Below the pieces are notes generated by a model, which searched no databases, was not told the DNA's origin, and saw only the letters and a program-made list of their open reading frames with translations. 64,000 nt of DNA, taken from assembly GCA_949361645.1 (NCBI GenBank), contig OX442421.1, positions 4,507,320-4,571,319 of the forward strand, in the 5' to 3' direction. Positions 44,601 through 54,695 of the stretch are shown here, piece by piece. Position 1 is the first letter of the stretch, and each line of letters starts with the position of its first letter. The position numbers and the translations under genes were made by a program. This DNA is from Spongilla lacustris (lineage: Eukaryota; Porifera; Demospongiae; Spongillida; Spongillidae).

Positions 44601-45072
44601 CCATAGAGCTCGTCTGGGTGGTCAATTGGAGGTAGGTTATGGATCGGGACGGGACGTTTCTAATAGCCGGCCAGCAGACTTTCTGGTCCCCAACTGGACA
44701 CTTGGCAAGCCAGCTGCGTTCGATCTAACTGTAGTCTCACCGCTTAACTCCAATACATTGATTGAAGCGGGAGCTACAAGTGGGTCAGCAGCGGGTAAGG
44801 CCGAAGTGCGCAAGCACAATGCTAACGACCCTAAGTGCAGGGAGCTGGGGTGGGTCTGCATTCCCTTAGCGGTCGAGTCTTATGGGTGCTGGGGGGAAGA
44901 AGCACATAGTTCGTTTTCTCGCCTCGCAGCCCGCCTGGCTTTGCAGTTACAGTGCAGCAAGTCCAAAGCCACAACGACCATATACCAGAGACTTAACCTG
45001 ACCTTAGTCCGTTGTAACGCAAGAGCCATGCTATCCCGTGCAAGGCTGTTGCAGTCAGTAGACGGGGGTTAA
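41437..45072 (+). CDS. non-LTR retrotransposon polyprotein (RT plus restriction-like endonuclease), copy epsilon, ORF intact
   Basis: This frame is open for about 1,210 codons from 41437 to TAA 45070-45072. No ATG is needed if it is joined to the Cys-rich module; the first in-frame TTG is 41530. Counting from 41530: a Pro/Ser/Gln-rich linker (to about 170); finger-like CPVEGCLELIAPSMGKAH at about 178 and CLSCHHIVAKSRVGSHSAKC; RT lead-in DIRPIVVGETLRRLTGK; motif A CKVDLKNAFNEVSRQA at about 595 (catalytic Asp); motif B HQGDPLGPLQF at about 648; motif C WYLDDGTLAG at about 684 with the Asp pair; Cys/His knuckle CPHCHDHQLDPLGHHAVTC at about 984; endonuclease-like RPADFLVPNW with FDLTVVSPL at about 1046-1068, the PD-(D/E)xK arrangement. 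Motif order fits RLE-type (R2-like, early-branching) non-LTR elements. All catalytic motifs are present, so the copy may be recently active. Confidence 0.9.
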   Translation, partial: EVSAVTLPIGPQQSRHRRSPRPVPCRFLALWLKLACLNQSVASLRPRPSPLLPSAEEVYSPPHSPQPLSASPQGAAVPPHILPMSPPTSSTRSRRFPANASSPPCLAAHPVTDLQARRDPPESQLQLPQSQLPQPQARRLSSQSEDELRTEFLDESNPQSQLQNPLTTRPQPPFTPAANGLAPLQLSASQPSPYSGSQGQGTSRRQSRKPCPVEGCLELIAPSMGKAHMTLPVQNILPGDVPLEWLQEQDSFVCLSCHHIVAKSRVGSHSAKCSGSTTGVGPLQAQVASTTAGSSQGDGDDSNAPLPSFEEVCSLRCATVHHIPQKARPAFARALSETLRAICQLNTEEVWLKLFMLPKCVLRASHRGGSRHKPFSIEELCRQWSDGQSATLWQYASEHARKVKAGKEQHSKETGRKVQLAVSKAREGLLGKACKVLASSGIAPNTRETWNLLEQKHPKGPVPSHPENVLPPESFKKPPDLDIRSVLYQFPRDSACGPSGLRIQHLIEAAEVHLPISICSSLRAIVNILADGRAPIGVAKFLAGGSLTALMKNEEGSPLDIRPIVVGETLRRLTGKCLCIISRAKASEFFEPFQLGVAYPAGAEKLVHGFRRCISEHWGDREFVACKVDLKNAFNEVSRQALLEECATHFPELFRWVYWCYGQHPTLWHSMGTLGSEQGVHQGDPLGPLQFSLVLQKLVRAIAADKECSNLLFNRWYLDDGTLAGSTDAVKRAIQLIQQIGPPMGLRINATKCELISQGSLEGFPADMKRQHDPNVEILGAPIGDVIFCAKFLAQKRAKAVRLLSQVAEVGSIDPQIALLLLRQCASFCKLVHVAHSTPPSLVSEGLALFDGDVRCHFSDCVGIDASDADWQQVQLSLSRGGLGLRRLELHCSAAYLASVIKTSNLDPLDEFSRQAVSIYNSLVPQASSLSDNSLLESGSSQKKLSAGIENHQFDQLCATSTPANRARLLSASSRHASSWLAVIPSRGLNLCMEPEEFQVALKWWLGMDTSPQQRCPHCHDHQLDPLGHHAVTCKGGGDAVIRHNALRDVFAQFCHRARLGGQLEVGYGSGRDVSNSRPADFLVPNWTLGKPAAFDLTVVSPLNSNTLIEAGATSGSAAGKAEVRKHNANDPKCRELGWVCIPLAVESYGCWGEEAHSSFSRLAARLALQLQCSKSKATTTIYQRLNLTLVRCNARAMLSRARLLQSVDGG

Positions 45073-45273
45073 TTGAGACATGTGGGTTAGGGTGGGTGTT
45101 CTTTGGGTGTTGTGGGTCTTTTTGGTGTGCTGTACACTACTTAGGGGTTTTATTTCATTGTACATGTAATCTATGTTCAATAATAATATGTATATTTCAT
45201 GTATTCTATTGTAATGTTGTATGTGCATTTACTCCTGTATATACATGAATAATGATTATAATTTAAAAATAAA

Positions 45274-45274
<1 letters not shown>

Positions 45275-45308
<34 letters not shown>
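45275..45308. repeat. (AAT)n tail of copy epsilon
   Basis: About 11 AAT units end the 3' UTR of the intact element (UTR about 200 bp). No further copy follows on this side. Confidence 0.92.
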
Positions 45309-45310
<2 letters not shown>

Positions 45311-45892
45311 TTCTATTAATATTTTAATAATGGGAAAAAAAAGCAATACCCATGTACTAAATAAACTTGATTAATTAGTATAATGCACATGCAACTAGAA
45401 GTTATCCTCTCACCAATAACTGTGTTTGAGATTTGGAATGAAGGAAAAAATAATAGTGGGGGTGTGATATTTCCATGTGAAATCTCAAGAACTGCACCTG
45501 TGCCTTCTAAAATGTACCAAAGTCATATGTAATGTAATTTTATTATACATCACTTTCTATACCTTAGCCTAAAATGAGGAAAAAGAAATGTTTCACACTT
45601 CATGTTAACGGGTTTAGTGTGTTCATACCCAAATTTATCATCTCACCTTACTCTGTGATTCATTCAAGTTCAAAGTTCGGAATGAAGAACAAAAAAAAAT
45701 GGATTACTATACACGTAAAAAGATGTCACCAAATGACATATTGTACCTCATAGTACTAAATTGCGACAGAGTTGGACAAATGTATTATTCTGCTGGTAGG
45801 CAAATAATTTGTACATACTCTTTTCTAGGAAATAGGAAAGATAAAAGCAGTTCAATGTCTCCCTATAAGAGAAAAAATCAACGCACATCAAA
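45309..45892. other. non-coding stretch between LINE array and BEL element
   Basis: AT-rich. An open frame at 45699-45974 on plus is the antisense shadow of the BEL/Pao end plus chance sequence. Nothing else recognised. Confidence 0.55.
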
Positions 45893-47960
45893 CTACGTTG
45901 AACGAACAATACGACAACAAGAAAAATTACTAATACTCCCAGCCAAATACAATCTATCTTTAATGATCGAGTAGAGGTGCACAATAGGTGGAGTAGAAAT
46001 ATTCCCTGAACTTGTTTGTACCGCGACACGATTTATACTATCTTTGCCACGGTGGGTCTTGACGATCCTAACCAGAGGCCATTGAGATGGAACAGTGTTA
46101 TCTTCACAAGGAATGACAACATCTCCAATGAATAGGTTTCTTGAAGGTGATTGCCACATGGTATACCTTTGAAGAGTATTTACTTATTTGACCAACGTTT
46201 CCAGAAATGTTTCACTAGTCCTTGACAAAGGTATCACCGTTTCAACACAGTAAGTGGCTGAGGTATCGGCAGAGTTTCCAATGGCCTTCCAATAAGGAAG
46301 TGACCATGCAGGTGTTAGTGCCTGTAGTACACCATCATCACCACAAGATAATGGTCAAATGTTGAGGCAAGCTTCAATCTGAGTTAAGACAGTGGTCATT
46401 TCTTCAAAGGTTAGTATGACAGTTCCTACAATGTGTTTCTTGATACTTTTCACAGCAGTCTCCCACAGTCCTCCGAAATGTGGTGCCCTTTCAGGAATGA
46501 ATATTATTTCTCTGACTAAAACAGAAATCATTTGTTTTGGGTTGCTGTAAAAATTCATAAAACTCTTTCAATCTCGGTAGCACCCACGTGCACAAAGATT
46601 CTACCATGATCATTCCAAATCAGTATTGGCATATCAGAAACAAGTTCCATACGTACTGCTTTTATGGACAGCGAGACAAAGACACAAATGTATACCATGA
46701 TAGTGATACGTTTGCTAACATAACCATGCTTGATGTGAAAAGGTCCTGCATAATGAACTCCTACACGACTGAATAATTGGGAGTTATTTTTTCTATTGGA
46801 AGGTGACCCATGATCGGAGGTCTAGGTCGCACAGATCTACATCTGCAAATCACACAGCTTCGAGTGACTGATTGGATAGCTCTTCGTCCGCCAATCAAAT
46901 AAAGGCAACTATTCAATGACGCAGCAGTCAATGTTGGTCGAGCATGCAACAGGCAAAGTTGAGCCTGCTGAGAGGATGAGTTCCATGTAGAATTACAGGA
47001 TGTTGTTTGTCATAATTTAACTGTAAATTTTGCTCACAACCACCCACACGTCGAATATATTTGTCATCCAAGAAGGGACTCAGGGATAACAAAACATTGG
47101 ATCTTGGAAGGCACTTGCTCTTCTGTAGATTTACAATCTCAGTGTTGAATGAACTCAATTGAGTTACACGTAGCCCATAATTCTCAGCTTGTTCAAATTC
47201 TTCCACGAGTATTTTGAACAAGATGCTTTCTGTGCACTTGACAGTTATGCACAAAACGATACATCCAACCAGTGACTCGCACAAGTTTGTAAAACTACAG
47301 AAATGGTCACAAGGAAAGACGAGATCAGATATGATAGCAACATGGCAGGTTTCCTTAATCTCGAAAGAGGGCTGGATTTTTGATGAATCGTCCATCTCAG
47401 GCTAGCAATGATGCCCAATCGTAGCCAGTCAGGTCCTTTCCACCATAACTGATGAGAAATCAATTCTGATCGATGGCAGTAACCCACGTGATACACAATA
47501 AACATGGTTCCAACGATTTGAAGCAATGAGTTGAATGATATGTGAGACTCTATTTCCCATATATGTTTTGAACTGGCGAGGGTTTGCAAAGATCCAACAT
47601 AGTACGATAGTGCTGTCAGTCCAAGCAAACACGTCTTCTGTAGGGTTTCAAAACAACCTGACAATGATAAAGTATCTGAGCTAGAAGTTGTGCTCCAAAA
47701 TGTTCCAAGCGAGGTATCGAGAGACGTTTTATTGGAGCCACTCTAGTTTTGCCAGTACAAGTGAAGTGTGTACATCACCTTCCGTATCTAACATGCGTAC
47801 ATACACTACTCCAGCGTATGCTTGTTCAGAAACATCACAGAAACCATGAAGTTGCTTATTGGAGGACACTTTTTTCCTAGGCAATTAAGAGCAGCTCTGG
47901 ATACGAATTTAACTGTCATTTGGTACGTCTAAGAAGGCACAATAGATACCATGTTTGCAG
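45893..47960 (-). pseudogene. BEL/Pao retrotransposon, 3' pol half (RNase H and integrase), copy 2
   Basis: Read from about 47860 downwards on the minus strand. RNase H-side block LHGFCDVSEQAYAGVVYVR and the APIKRLSIPRLELCGAQ-type segment (47860-47700). Then FAWTDSTIVLCWIFANPRQF and YMGNRVSHIIQLIA (47632-47470). Zinc/pre-integrase region (47395-46928, open for 155 codons; HPLSRLNFA). ASLNSCLYLIGGRRAIQSV with CVICRC and the MGHLPIEKI block (46949-46790). Integrase core and [18 protein letters not shown] (46558-46355). C-terminal GDVVIPCEDNTVPSQWPLVR (46159-45900). All are characteristic of BEL/Pao. Several stops break it. The RT core expected upstream (toward 48 kb) is missing. The protease side lies at 52.9-53.9 kb on the same strand, so one element was probably split. 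Confidence 0.88.
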
Positions 47961-48065
47961 TTAGCTTAATTCTTCTATAAAACTCACTTGCAGCTGCCTA
48001 GCGTCGAGCCCAGACTTTGATTTACAACTAATAATTGGCTTTGGTCTGGGAACTAGCTTCCTAAC

Positions 48066-50530
48066 ATGTCTACAGCTCTTGCATGTTATGTGAAGCATAA
48101 GAAACCAGTATGTGACCAGTGTGATGCTGGTACTAGCTGTGTAAAATGTTGCATGTGTCAACCCCGTACTGCACGTGGTCGACCAAGGAAAGAAAGTGAA
48201 TCGGAGCCTGAATCTAGTCCACTCATACAGCGCGTTAATCCTGAACGTGCAGCTCGAGCCCATCACGACAGCAATATTGCTGCAGAAGTCCCTGCAAAGG
48301 ACAATGGTAGCCGAGTTTCATCATCGCAAGCGCACATCCTTGATGTACTGGAGTTGATGGGTTGTAAGGAACTTGAAAGTAGCGTGCGAAGGCTACCGCA
48401 CATCGATAACAGATGTCATGTGCTGTTACTTGTTACTTCCAAATTTGCGGCTAAAATGTGATAGCAACTTGAAGATTATATGCAGCATTAAGTCCATGAC
48501 AGAGCAGCTGATCGCTGGTCTCGCCACTGATGAGGTGGAGATGATCGTGTTCCCTCTGTTACCACACCAATAGACGTGGATATGCTCATTGCCATACCCA
48601 ATACCATCAGGGATGAAAGGCGGTACATGTCTACAGAGGCAAGGAAGCTTCATGTCCCATTATCTAATGTGCCATCTTAATACTTACCATCGTTACTCAG
48701 AATCAGCAAAAGCTATGCTAAGCGTTTCAGTTTTCAAGCTAAGGTAGACCAGCTGTATGGTGTAAGACTTCAAGAGTTTAACCAGACACACTCCCGTGTA
48801 CACATGGATATGATACACCATGCTGTAGATTTTATATAAAGTGAGGATAACATTGGACGTCTTGCTTGGGAAGTCAGAAAACGTTCTCCAAATAGAAATC
48901 CCTGATGGAAGGATTTGGAGAATGTAGTTGCGATGAGGTCCCTGGTTTTAAAGTACGATACTGCCACCATGTACAAGGTGTAAGAGGTACAAAGATGCTA
49001 TTCCTGGGAAGCCGCCTATTGGCAGTACTTTGTTCTACTCCATTGCCAAAAACATCACCGGACGAGGTAAGCAGCAGGAGGCACGTGCAGGGGTGGACTA
49101 TATCAAGGTGAATTTCCACACCGACAACTTTTCCATTGTGAACAAGATTACAGATGTGCTTGCTCCATTCTCAGACTTGGGCCACACCCTGCGTGATGAA
49201 CTGCGAGGCCTTCGTACTAATGTGTATACCTTCCTCAGCAGTGCATGTAAGGGAGGGTGTTAAGGCATCAGATGATCATGCAGGGCACTGCCGTATACCT
49301 CAGGTGCATGAAGATCAGCTGTTCAATACATACCAGGAACTGGAGAAGTTGGTTGCACAATCTGACATGTTTGATGAACCAGCCATTCAGAAGGTGTTTG
49401 TCGACCAGGTTTGTAACCAACTGATCTTATGTGAGCAATCAAGGGGAACTGAGGCGAGTGACAGCAACATTGCCACCACACACTCACCTGTGTTTTCACT
49501 TGACCTGGCTCCTCAAAGGAAGCCCAACAAGACATCAAAGGCTGACCAAAGTGGATGAGGACCCCACCAGGCTGTCTGAGGTAGCAGATATCCTTCTCAC
49601 GAAACATCAGTGTGAGCACATATCGGTACATGGCCCACGTTATGCTAGCAGCCCAGCAGGCACACCACATGAAGATAGCCATAGCACAAATGGAGTGCTT
49701 ACATGGTCTTGACTTTAAGCAGAAATTCCTGGCAAAGGGTTTCCATGAATGTGGATACTCATATTATGGCAAGAAAGGAATGCTGTGGTGGGGAGCTGGT
49801 GTATATGTCAAGGCAGACTCCAAGCTAGATGCCAGGTGCAGCAGTGAGTCACTTGACATGCTCTATGTGGAGATTTGACTTTACCAGGGACAAGGCATGA
49901 TTGCTGAACCTAAACACGGAAACAGAAGAGGCTGATATGGTTAGTGAGTTGACTGCTGAGAGTATTGAGGTGGACAAGGGTTGTATGGAGTGTGCCGAGA
50001 AGGGTGCTTGTGGAGTGGGAGGCTGTTGGTGAAGAAGAGAATTTTGGGGAAAAGGAGGGTTTTGGGGACGAGGAGGGTTTTGGGGAAGAGGAGGGTTTTG
50101 GTGAAGAGGAGGGTTTTGGGAAAGAGGAGGGTTTTGGGGAGGAAGAGAAAGAGGGTGGTGTAGAGTCTGAGGAGGATACTGGTGAGGAGGAGAGGGAGGA
50201 TGAGATGGTGGAGGGGGGAAGATTGCTAGGCAGAGGGGGAGACAGTGGATGTGGAGGAGGATAGTGATTTAGGATCAGATAAGGTTGCTCTACATTTTAT
50301 CGATTGCACTGTTCAAGATGAACAGAAAGCTGATGCCAATGTTGTTCTAACATGCCTGGAGGCAGCCATGCATGCCTTGAAACATCGATTTCCCTATCTG
50401 ACTAAGATTATTGTCCAGAGTGACAATGCAAAAAACCTGGCTGGGAAGCAGACTAAGATATTTCTGCCTCTGTACATAATTTTGCCGAGGCATCAAAAAC
50501 TGTACGTATCTTGGATGTTGTGCTAGATTC
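48066..50530 (+). pseudogene. decayed multicopy, transposon-like gene of unassigned family
   Basis: A chain of broken plus-strand frames. 48066-48461 has a Cys-rich start (KPVCDQCDAGTSCVKCCMCQ) and a basic RGRPRK AT-hook-like motif. 48700-48990 has AKRFSFQAKVDQLYGVRLQE in shifted frames. 49030-49260 has ARAGVDYIKVNFHTDNFSIV and VLAPFSDLGHTLRDELRGL. 49612-49878 is another piece. 50270-50526 has LHFIDCTVQDEQKADANVVL and LTKIIVQSDNAKNLAGKQ. I recall proteins of this type in multiple copies in cnidarian and sponge genomes. The QSDNAKN Asp could be part of a DDE-type active site, but that is inference. A 6-residue acidic repeat interrupts it at about 50040. At least eight lesions. Confidence 0.55.
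50035..50150. repeat. 18-bp minisatellite within the decayed gene, about 6 copies
   Basis: GAGGAGGGTTTTGGGGAA is repeated with small changes and encodes a Glu-Glu-Gly-Phe-Gly-(Glu/Lys) repeat in one frame. It lies where the surrounding gene has an acidic linker. Confidence 0.9.
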
Positions 50531-50609
50531 CTTGACTACAGCCTGTATGGGTAAATAGAAAACATGTTTAAAGGTTTATTCATGTCAGATTCAGGTTCAA
50601 CATGTCCCA

Positions 50610-50714
50610 TGTTTATGGAGATTTATAGTTTTGTGTTGTGGACACATGGACATCAATATATCTGAGTTCATCCAAACACTGGCCAACTGTACAGCGCAGG
50701 GCAGACTAGAACCA
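50610..50714 (+). mobile_element. left LTR (internally deleted) of a Ty3/gypsy element
   Basis: It starts TGTTTATGG and rejoins the right LTR at AGATTTATA, lacking about 45 bp. It then matches TTTTGTGTTGTGGACACA through ACTGTACAGCGCAGGGC with few differences. The sequence immediately after begins TGG, as expected for a tRNA primer-binding site. Confidence 0.82.
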
Positions 50715-50771
50715 TGGAGTCAGGAATGGGATTCTACTGACATGAAAGTGATACCGTGAAACCCAAGCGTA

Positions 50772-52494
50772 ATGGACAAGTACCTGGCATCGGAGCCTAT
50801 AGGGGAAGGCGACCTCCACGACCAATGGCGGTGCTTTAAACGAGAATTTACCCAGTTCCTGACAGCCGTCGGGAAAGGGTCAGTAGATGAAAAGGTAAAA
50901 CTAGTCATGTTCCTCCGAACGGTGGGTCCATGTGTTAACGATATGTACGAGATGATACAGTTCGAGGAGGGTGAGGATTCCAACAGTTTTAAGGTGGTAG
51001 CTGGCAAGCTCGACAATGCTTGTGCTAGACGGACCAGCAAACACATCATTAGAGACAAGTTTTTTCAGTTAAAACAAGAAGGCAAGAGTATCGACCATTT
51101 CGTAATGGAAATGAGAAAACAGGTAAATGACTGCCGGTTTGGTTACTGTATATTGGCCATCAGATCTCCAAAGAGGGTGTGAGGCCTGACCCAGCCAAAG
51201 TCAGAGCTATAAAGGTAATGGCTGCCCTGGAATCAGCATCTGATGTATGGCGTTTCTTAAGTATGTGTAATTACCTGTCCAGGTTCATTCACAATCTCTC
51301 ACAAGCAAGTGAGCCACTTCGATGGCTTACGGAAGGGGAGGCTGAGTTTCATTGGGGATCCATTGAGAGGGCAGCGTTTGAAGAAGTGAAGAGTCTCATA
51401 CCTTTTATGATGTGGCAAAACCAGTGGTCATCTAGTGTGACGCAAGCACCAAGGGGCTAGGGGAAACCCTATTCAAGAGGCGCCCATCTTGGCCAGGAAG
51501 TACTGGAACTTTAGTGAGACTCTAACAGTGCAGGACGGCCTTATCTATAAAGGTGGTCAGGTAGTTGTACCTGAATCAATGTGGGCTGACTGTTTAACCC
51601 AACTGCACGCTAGCCACATGGGCTCAGAGTCAACCCCACGGTGGGCACGAGATGCTTTGTACTGGCCAAACATGGCCAAAGACATCATTTCCATGACCGC
51701 ACAGTGTCAAGCTTGTGAGGATGGCATCGCGCAACCTAAAGAGGAATATCGAGCACATGCAATACCCAAATTGCCCTGGGGAAAAGTTGGGATGGACTTG
51801 TTCCAATGTAAAGGAAGAGACTACCTGATAATGGTTGATTACTTGACAGACTTCTTTGAAGTCTCTAACCTGTCAAACACCCTAGCGGTCACTGTAGTCC
51901 AAGCCGCGAAACGGCAGTTCTCAAGGCATGGCATTCCCTTAGTTGTTCAGACGGATGGAGGACCACGGTTCATGTCATCAGAGTTTCAGGCCTTCGCAAA
52001 GTCATGGGACTTCCAGCACACTGTCTCGTCACCGTACCACAGCTAGTCAAATGGCAAGGCAGAAGCAGCTGTCAAAATTGCCAAGAGGATATTTAAGAGG
52101 AGTTCCGATCCATACTTAGCCCTGCTTGGAATGGCCCAATACCCCAACAGTTGGGTTGGGAGCAAGTCCGTGCCAACATTTGTTTAGTCTAAGAATTCGA
52201 GGCGCAGTGCCAACTAGCAGTGCCAAACTCAAACTGGAACCTCAGATAGAAATGTGGGAGAAGATGACAGGAAGACAGAGACAGATTCAGGCACAGCAGA
52301 GCGGGAAGGGCCACAGATTGCTTCCTTTGAAGTACGGAAAACCTGTACTGGTACAGGATTTACGGGCTAGTAAGACCAAGTGGCTGAGAAGTCGATGTGT
52401 GGATCAGTTAACGGAGCCTTTGTATACAGTGGATGTGGATGGACAACTGGTCCATCGAAACAGGCAGTTCATAAAGCCCTCAAGATCTAGTTGA
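50772..52494 (+). pseudogene. Ty3/gypsy internal region: gag, short RT/RNase H remnant, integrase
   Basis: 50772-51130 is a gag-like, Cys-free helical domain (MDKYLASEPIGEGDLHDQW, DNACARRTSKHIIRDKFFQL). A deletion then jumps into the RT-RNase H connection at 51170 (VRPDPAKVRAIKVM, FLSMCNYLSRFIHNLS, FHWGSIERAAFEEVKSLI). From 51489 an integrase runs (YKGGQVVVPESMWADCLTQL, zinc region HASHMG...CQACE, core GMDLFQCKGRDYLIMVDYL and PLVVQTDGGPRF). The Asp,Asp pair is visible, and the Glu segment (SNGKAEAAVKIAK) lies just after a TAG at 52045. The C-terminal part continues to TGA 52492-52494. Protease and the RT catalytic core are absent, so this is a non-autonomous, decayed copy flanked by recognisable LTRs. 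Confidence 0.88.
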
Positions 52495-52708
52495 CGACCT
52501 ACGGGAGGCGTGACCGGAGCACCCAAGGGACTCTGAGCTGAGGCAGCACGCCCCTAGCAGTCCACAGGGAGTACAAGCCAGCAATCAGCCAGTTGACCCT
52601 ACAAGACAACCTCGAACCACACGTAACGGCCGGTCATTCGAGAGCCAGAACGGTTTTGGAATTTTGTGAAACTGCAGTGTCACTACTTGTGTCATCACTT
52701 TGTGTAAA

Positions 52709-52722
52709 TATATAGGGGGGGA
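52709..52722 (+). other. polypurine tract of the Ty3/gypsy element
   Basis: A run ATAGGGGGGGA lies immediately upstream of the TG that starts the right LTR, the expected place of the plus-strand primer. Confidence 0.65.
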
Positions 52723-52872
52723 TGTTTATGGTACATACGTAGGGGAGGGGCTAGACGTGTGATCACGTGCAGAGTAGAGATTTATATTTTTGTGTTGTGG
52801 ACACACGGGCATCATTATATCTTGAGTTCATCCAAACACTGGCCAACTGTACAGCGCAGGGCGGACTAAACA
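52723..52872 (+). mobile_element. right LTR of the Ty3/gypsy element (about 150 bp)
   Basis: Begins TGTTTATGGTACATACGTAG and ends GGACTAAACA (TG...CA). It matches the left LTR apart from the left copy's internal deletion. The bases just outside the two LTRs do not form an obvious 4-6 bp duplication, so recombination or later rearrangement at one side is likely. Confidence 0.82.
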
Positions 52873-52879
52873 CATCACA

Positions 52880-53960
52880 TTCTGAAGTATTCATCGATCA
52901 CAGCTTTGAATTCTGGAAATGATCCTTTGGATAGTAGTGAGCGTTCCAAGTGCATGAAACGACGAACAGCCTGGGTTCTTGATTCACCTAGTGGGGTTGA
53001 GTCAGATCAATTGGCTAGTGGTACAATGAATCTACCTGATTCCGACCAAGTATGGTGAGATTCAAAATGTCTGACGACAGTGTTTTCTTCTGGAGTCAAA
53101 GTTGGAGTTTACATTGGTTTATTTTCAATCTCCCAGAATTTGTGCAGTAAATTGTCGCCTGTTAGTATAGTGTGATTTGAGGTCACGTTAATTGTTTCAT
53201 CACACCTGGGAATAGTTGTACTCCCTACCAGATTTCTGTCCTTGAAGTAACACAACAACAAAAATTTCCAGTCCAAGAAGAACGTCTATTCTGGAAGGAG
53301 TGACAAGATCAGGATCAGCTAAAAGGATATCGTTTAAATAGTCCCAGTTAAGATGAAGAGAATTTGCGTCAATGGTAGGTCACAGGTTACATTGGGAATA
53401 ACAATAGCAGTTACATCTATTTCTTCAACATTAGGGTGAGATGTTGAAATCCTGAAATTGGTTATGGATTGGAGAGGTAACGATTTGATTAAACCAGCAA
53501 TTCCAGAAATAGAAGCAGTTTTTTAAGAACGAGGTAAGTTTAGAGTTGGGCCGGTCTTTCGCTCACGAACGAAGCTGAAGAGGCACTATCAAGGAGCGCA
53601 TGAGCTGTAACAACCATTCCATTGGGTCAGGTCATAAAGCAATGTGTCTGCTTGAATCTTCATAGCAATGTGCAGTAGTTGATCGTTTCTTTCAATGTGA
53701 AGTAGGGTATGATGAGGTCTTTGGCTAAACATGGCACCTGTGCAGTGATCTACAATTCTTGACTACGTGTCCTAGTTTCAGGCACAGGTTACTGGATATC
53801 AAGATTGCTCGTTTTTCCTCATGTGTCATAGCCTTAAATTTCAAACAAAGATAGAGCTTCTTGACTCATTGAGGGTGTAGTTCAAAAACGATGAAGTCAA
53901 GTGAGCATGTGATCATAATAGAACGAAGCACGAAACTCCGAGAGTACAACCAGTTTCAAC
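52880..53960 (-). pseudogene. BEL/Pao protease to RT N-terminus remnant (same strand as 45.9-47.9 kb part)
   Basis: Minus-strand reading from about 53600 gives protease-region segments GLIKSLPLQSITNFRIS, then EEIDVTAIVIPNVT, then YLNDILLADPDLVTPSRIDV, which is the aspartic-protease pattern of BEL/Pao (W..L..l.LAD..f..p..ID.LLG). It continues with TPEENTVVRHFESHHTWSES and GRFIVPL, then RRFMHLERSLLSKGSFPEFK and AVIDEYF at 52985-52880, the start of the RT region. The frame changes several times. It stops abruptly at the right LTR of the gypsy element, so the gypsy element (and the transposon-like gene) now sits where the RT would continue. Confidence 0.75.
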
Positions 53961-54654
53961 AAAGCTGATTCTGACGACAGAAGGATTCCTGGCTTGAAGG
54001 ACCAAAGAAAGTAAAGGATTCTAACCTCTGAAACCACTAATAACTACACCCTGCCATTTATGTTCAAACAATACTAATAACACGATAATAAAAAAAAGAT
54101 AATTAATGATCAATGTTCTCAACACATACCTAACAATAGATCTACTGATGTTATCTCTTGTTATAATTTTATTTTTACTGCTCAGGTAGATTTAAAGCAA
54201 GGCTTTTTTATTTTATGCAATTAACGAGGAAGGCGTGTATGTTGCTTGGTTTCAAATAACTAATGGCAGCTGCTGCATATGAACAAAACACGTAGCTGTA
54301 CAGTATAGATAAGCGTGTGGAAAATAGCATTCTTTATGGACTAGTTCAGTTTTAGGTGGTGTTTAAAGGAATAACTATTACTGTTTGGCAGCGTATCACC
54401 ACCGCAATTTGTTGCACTCGAGTGATACGTGCGGAGGTGGCTGTATAGAACCTTAAGGTAAACATATATAGGCTTTGCCGGAGGGTATGCCAATAGATTT
54501 CTCGAAACTTTATTACTCGGATCCATTCACTGAACTGTGCAGAATCCATTTTGGGGTTGGGGTTGGAAGGAATAACTACTAACAGTTAGAACCCAAAGTA
54601 TCAGGTCCAATGTTCAGGCTTCGATCTTATAGAGGTACTTAACACTTGAATGTG
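53961..54654. other. non-coding stretch, nothing firm recognised
   Basis: May include the 5' part (gag side) of the BEL element on minus, but no motif was read. Short minus-strand frames at 54341-54549 have no recognisable content. Confidence 0.45.
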
Positions 54655-54695
54655 ATTTTTTTTCCAGAGTGTGGTAGTGATTAGGCTAATCCCAA

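Noticed and set aside
41684..44861. Several antisense frames inside the intact LINE ORF
   Set aside because: Shadows of a long coding frame, with no recognisable content.
49965..50264. Acidic Glu/Gly/Phe repeat protein
   Set aside because: It comes from an 18-bp minisatellite inside an already broken gene and no longer connects to flanking coding frames.
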